From a virus, in the IMG/VR virus record IMGVR_UViG_3300030116_002611, positions 261 through 32,024 of that record: DNA of 31,764 nucleotides; one strand, 5' to 3'. The translations under genes were made by a program, and so were the position numbers. The notes under the pieces were generated by a model, which saw only the letters and a program-made list of their open reading frames with translations, ran no database searches and was not told where the DNA came from. Positions 29,280-31,764 of the stretch are shown here, in pieces. The number at the start of each line of letters is the position of its first letter. The first letter of the stretch is position 1.

Positions 29280-29590
29280 CTATTTTTACTTAATTCATAT
29301 AACCTCTGGTCAATCTTATCCAGTTGTTCTTTGACTTCTTTTACGTCACCACTCAATACATCAGTCTTCTCTTCAACTCTTTGTATTGTAGAACGAACAA
29401 GTTCATCTTTGTATTGAAACTCTACAGGATTTACACTATTACTTTTTAGACTTTGTATGTCTTCTGTGTTAGTAGTTACACTTGCCTGTAGTGTAAAATA
29501 TATACCAAACAAACTAGATAGTCCTATAACAGCTCCAATAATCTCTTTTAGAGATAAACTAAACTTGCTTTCTGGATTTAATTCTGCCAT
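29276..29590 (-). CDS. membrane-anchored coiled-coil protein
   Basis: A 104-residue protein with a hydrophobic segment at about 17-36 (IGAVIGLSSLFGIYFTLQAS) and a C-terminal coiled coil (VEEKTDVLSGDVKEVKEQLD, KIDQRLYELSKNR). The topology recalls small phage membrane proteins accompanying holins, or inner-membrane spanin-like proteins. No lipobox partner is seen. It overlaps neighbours by one and four bases. Confidence 0.6.
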   Translation of the reverse strand: MAELNPESKFSLSLKEIIGAVIGLSSLFGIYFTLQASVTTNTEDIQSLKSNSVNPVEFQYKDELVRSTIQRVEEKTDVLSGDVKEVKEQLDKIDQRLYELSKNR

Positions 29591-29955
29591 TACATCTTGT
29601 TTTCTTGGTAAGATACGCCCATAAATCCATGCATACCTTCGTTGTCAATATCTATTGCGTAACTCTTCCAACCATAAGGGTGGTCTATACTAACATTACC
29701 TTCTTCATCTACTTCTTCTAAGTCTTTCCAAAGAACATCTACATGAAATTTTTCTGAAAGTACAGGAGCTTTTATCTCTTCACCTTCTTCATCATACTCA
29801 CCTGCTTCTAATACAATATTGCCTAGCTTAACAATAGTATGCTTATGTGCAGGAACATCATTCCCTTCTTCGTCCTTAACGCTTGGTAAAGCATTTATCT
29901 TGCTTTCTGCTTGGTCAAGTGAGTCAAACTCATATTTACTTATTTTTATTCCCAT
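29590..29955 (-). CDS. acidic conserved phage protein, unidentified
   Basis: A 121-residue acidic protein (MGIKISKYEFDSLDQAESKI; EKFHVDVLWKDLEEVDEEGN; SYAIDIDNEGMHGFMGVSYQ). Similar proteins sit between tail-fibre and lysis genes in Bacteroidota phages, to my recollection. It begins two bases after the fibre gene and overlaps the next start by one base. It may be a fibre-assembly factor, but nothing in the sequence shows this. Confidence 0.55.
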   Translation of the reverse strand: MGIKISKYEFDSLDQAESKINALPSVKDEEGNDVPAHKHTIVKLGNIVLEAGEYDEEGEEIKAPVLSEKFHVDVLWKDLEEVDEEGNVSIDHPYGWKSYAIDIDNEGMHGFMGVSYQENKM

Positions 29956-29957
29956 TT

Positions 29958-31238
29958 CTATTGTGTTAATTGTGTTAATAAATTTGTTATTTCGGTATTG
30001 CTCATACCATCTGTATCATAGTATCTTACATCTTTTACTTTTGCTCTTAGCTTGTCAGAGCCATTAGATTGCTCAAAAGATAAATCGTTTAGTGTGTTTA
30101 CTGGAAAAGTAACACTTGTAGTTGTATTCTCTGCTCTTTTACTACCATCTACCCATAGTTCAATCCGATTAGCTTTATATAGTAAAGCCATTTTTCTAAA
30201 CTCTGTTACACTCAATCCTGTAAAAACTAAAGAAACTGATGTAGAAGGATGTATTGTAACTACACCTTTTATTTCGTTTGTTACTGTGCTATAGCCTAAT
30301 CTTACTGTATTATCTGCAGAACCATCATTTATGTTCACTCTTCTAAAACCATTGTCTGTTGTTATGTCTCTTTTCATTTCTGCGTATAATATGCCCTCTA
30401 CGGAATTAAAAGTGTTTACGTCTCCTGCTCCTGTGCAAGATTCACTTGCTCTTGATTGTGTAGAGCCAGAGGTAGGTATATAACTTGTAGCATAACTTTC
30501 TTCTTCCCATTGTGCGCCAAAAATAAATGTTCCCTTAACACCGTCTCCCACTACTAAAGCTGTGTCATCTGAACTTGCTAACTGTAATCTAACTCTACCA
30601 CTTCCTGTGCCTGTTGCTGTTCTTGTTGCTGAACATCTATACCAACCATTTCCATAATCTTCTATTTTAGCTGTAATACCTGATTCAACAGTTCCTAAGG
30701 TTCCATTATCTATATTATACCAAACACTTGCAGCAGTAAATACTCCACCTGTTGCTGTAAATCGTATATGAAAATAATCATAATCTAATTTTTTAACAAA
30801 ACAAGAAATTGTAACATCATCACCACTGGTTGTGCTTATAGTTGGATTTTGCAAATATTGTTCATTTGTCGCATTTGCTGAAATTAATTTATCAGCATTT
30901 AACATTCCTTGAGGTGAAGTAGTTTGATTTGCACTAACAGTTAGATTGTTAAATTTAATCCAACTTTGTGTAAAATCACTTGAATATGTAAAATTATTAG
31001 TGCTATTCATTTCCAATAATAAATGTGGGCAAGAATCTACAACACCATTAGTTACCTCGTAGTTTAGTCTTGGAATATCTGCATTTACACTTTCTATCAA
31101 ACCATCTTTATTGATTCGTGTAGCTGTGTTTTGGCTTCTGTCAAAGTCAAAATCTCCTACTCCAGATTCAGGAATAACAGAATATACTTTAGCTGTATTA
31201 AAGCCTGATGGTATTAATGCAAAACTTGGTTGTTCCAT
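29958..31238 (-). CDS. tail-fibre-like carbohydrate-binding protein (jelly-roll plus LamG-like)
   Basis: A 426-residue protein. The N-terminus, PSFALIPSGFNTAKVYSVIP and GVGDFDFDRSQNTATRINKD, is typical of phage receptor-binding or virion proteins. A jelly-roll domain follows (about 85-250: FTYSSDFTQSWIKF, DDVTISCFVKKLDYDYFHIR), then a LamG/concanavalin-like domain (about 270-426: SVEGILYAEMKRDITTDNGF, FRKMALLYKANRIELWVDGS). These beta-sandwich domains bind sugars, here probably host surface glycans. Its ATG overlaps the stop of a paralogous gene (TAATG). Confidence 0.7.
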   Translation of the reverse strand: MEQPSFALIPSGFNTAKVYSVIPESGVGDFDFDRSQNTATRINKDGLIESVNADIPRLNYEVTNGVVDSCPHLLLEMNSTNNFTYSSDFTQSWIKFNNLTVSANQTTSPQGMLNADKLISANATNEQYLQNPTISTTSGDDVTISCFVKKLDYDYFHIRFTATGGVFTAASVWYNIDNGTLGTVESGITAKIEDYGNGWYRCSATRTATGTGSGRVRLQLASSDDTALVVGDGVKGTFIFGAQWEEESYATSYIPTSGSTQSRASESCTGAGDVNTFNSVEGILYAEMKRDITTDNGFRRVNINDGSADNTVRLGYSTVTNEIKGVVTIHPSTSVSLVFTGLSVTEFRKMALLYKANRIELWVDGSKRAENTTTSVTFPVNTLNDLSFEQSNGSDKLRAKVKDVRYYDTDGMSNTEITNLLTQLTQ

Positions 31239-31764
31239 TATGAAGTTAAAGTTATTAATTGTGCATCTGTTAATTCTTCGTTATATACTGCTAAACCTTT
31301 TACTTTTCCGTAGAAAATATTACTGCCACCACCATTATTAAAAGCTATTTCTTGTAGCCCAACAGGTGCTGCTCCACTTGTATCTGTTGCCACCTCACTA
31401 CCGTTAATATATAAAGCATAATCATTTAATTTATATTTAACTGCAACTTTGTTAAATTGTGTAGCATCAGTAACAGAGCCTGTCATATTTGCAACAGTAC
31501 CACCTCCACTTGAACAAAAAGACCTTATTTGATTATTTGTACTTGTAAAATCAATAGATACTCGGTCAGAAGTTGAACTGTCGCTTATTGTTAATTGTCT
31601 GAATGTTCCATCATTTGCAAGTGCAGCTATCTCTGCATATAAAACACCCTCTGTACTATTTATACTTGGTTTAGAATTGTTACAAGTTTCAGCAGCTCTT
31701 GTGATAGTTGTTCCTGCTGTGGGTATGTGTGATGTAGCGTATGATTGCTGTTCTGTTTGAAAAC
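31238..31764 (-). CDS. paralogous tail-fibre-like protein, 5' end outside the window
   Basis: The frame stays open from the right edge through an internal ATG at 31486 to the stop at 31238. It reads QSYATSHIPTAGTTITRAAE, then STEGVLYAEIAALANDGTFR and a LamG-like end (FNKVAVKYKLNDYALYINGS; YGKVKGLAVYNEELTDAQLI). The first 90 residues visible here parallel the neighbouring gene (SYATSYIPTSGSTQSRASES; VEGILYAEMKRDI), so the genes are tandem paralogs. The ATG at 31486 is internal and not the start. Most of the protein lies outside. Confidence 0.7.
   Translation of the reverse strand, partial: FQTEQQSYATSHIPTAGTTITRAAETCNNSKPSINSTEGVLYAEIAALANDGTFRQLTISDSSTSDRVSIDFTSTNNQIRSFCSSGGGTVANMTGSVTDATQFNKVAVKYKLNDYALYINGSEVATDTSGAAPVGLQEIAFNNGGGSNIFYGKVKGLAVYNEELTDAQLITLTS

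Noticed and set aside
1-31764. A complete circular genome closing between the two window ends
   Set aside because: Reading across the join puts a stop immediately before the fibre gene frame, and the fibre gene plainly lacks its N-terminal part. No direct terminal repeat was noticed between the ends.
1-31764. Prophage with integrase and attachment sites
   Set aside because: No integrase, excisionase, repressor or tRNA-flanked repeat is visible; a temperate lifestyle cannot be excluded because the genome extends beyond the window.

Overview
The window looks like the greater part of a tailed-phage genome (siphovirus-like) infecting a Bacteroidota, most probably Flavobacteriia, host. Four things support this. 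All confidently called genes lie on the minus strand, in tight operons joined by TAATG or ATGA overlaps. The DNA is strongly AT-rich. Several intergenic promoters match the Bacteroidota consensus TTTG-N19/20-TAnnTTTG rather than the sigma70 -35/-10 pattern, and Shine-Dalgarno sequences are largely absent. The structural proteins (large terminase, portal, XkdF-like protease, capsid, tail tube) resemble those of marine Bacteroidota phages. No integrase, repressor or host flank is visible. The right end cuts through a gene and the left end falls just inside the start of another, so the genome continues on both sides.

In the direction of transcription (right to left) the layout is as follows. 31.8-29.6 kb: two tandem paralogous tail-fibre-like proteins and two small genes. 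29.3-26.8 kb: a lysis and envelope cassette with a secreted thioredoxin-like protein without CxxC, a signal-peptide-bearing predicted outer-membrane beta-barrel, a T7-type amidase and a holin. 26.6-26.2 kb: an isolated, catalytically degenerate M15-peptidase-like gene with its own promoter and terminator. 26.1-19.5 kb: replication, recombination and regulation (ERF annealing protein, SSB, RecA/RepA-like ATPase, RusA-like resolvase, a sigma-factor-like protein, metallophosphoesterase, DUF5664 nucleotide hydrolase, 5'-3' exonuclease, DnaA-domain-IV-like protein). 19.5-17.9 kb: terminase subunits. 17.9-17.6 kb: an intergenic region with six iteron-like repeats, an alternating GC run and a strong promoter. 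17.6-15.8 kb: small accessory genes. 15.7-15.1 kb: a roughly 600-base gene-free region with nested inverted repeats. 15.1-8.0 kb: tail assembly, connector and tail genes through the tape measure. 8.0-0 kb: protease, scaffold, major capsid, tail tube, neck and portal.

Two points stand out. First, the tail assembly chaperone gene (15134-14412) has a run of six A (after GG) from which a -1 shift opens a 54-codon extension, a convincing G/GT-type programmed frameshift not visible in a plain ORF list. Second, a 12-base motif, CGTTATCAwart followed directly by ATG, sits in front of four late transcription-unit leaders (small terminase, tail chaperone, protease, neck protein). It is a candidate phage-specific late promoter or operator, and the phage encodes both a sigma-like and a DnaA-domain-IV-like protein that could read it. 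Twelve further genes of 32-56 codons, most overlapping their neighbours by 1-23 bases, fill gaps between the larger genes.
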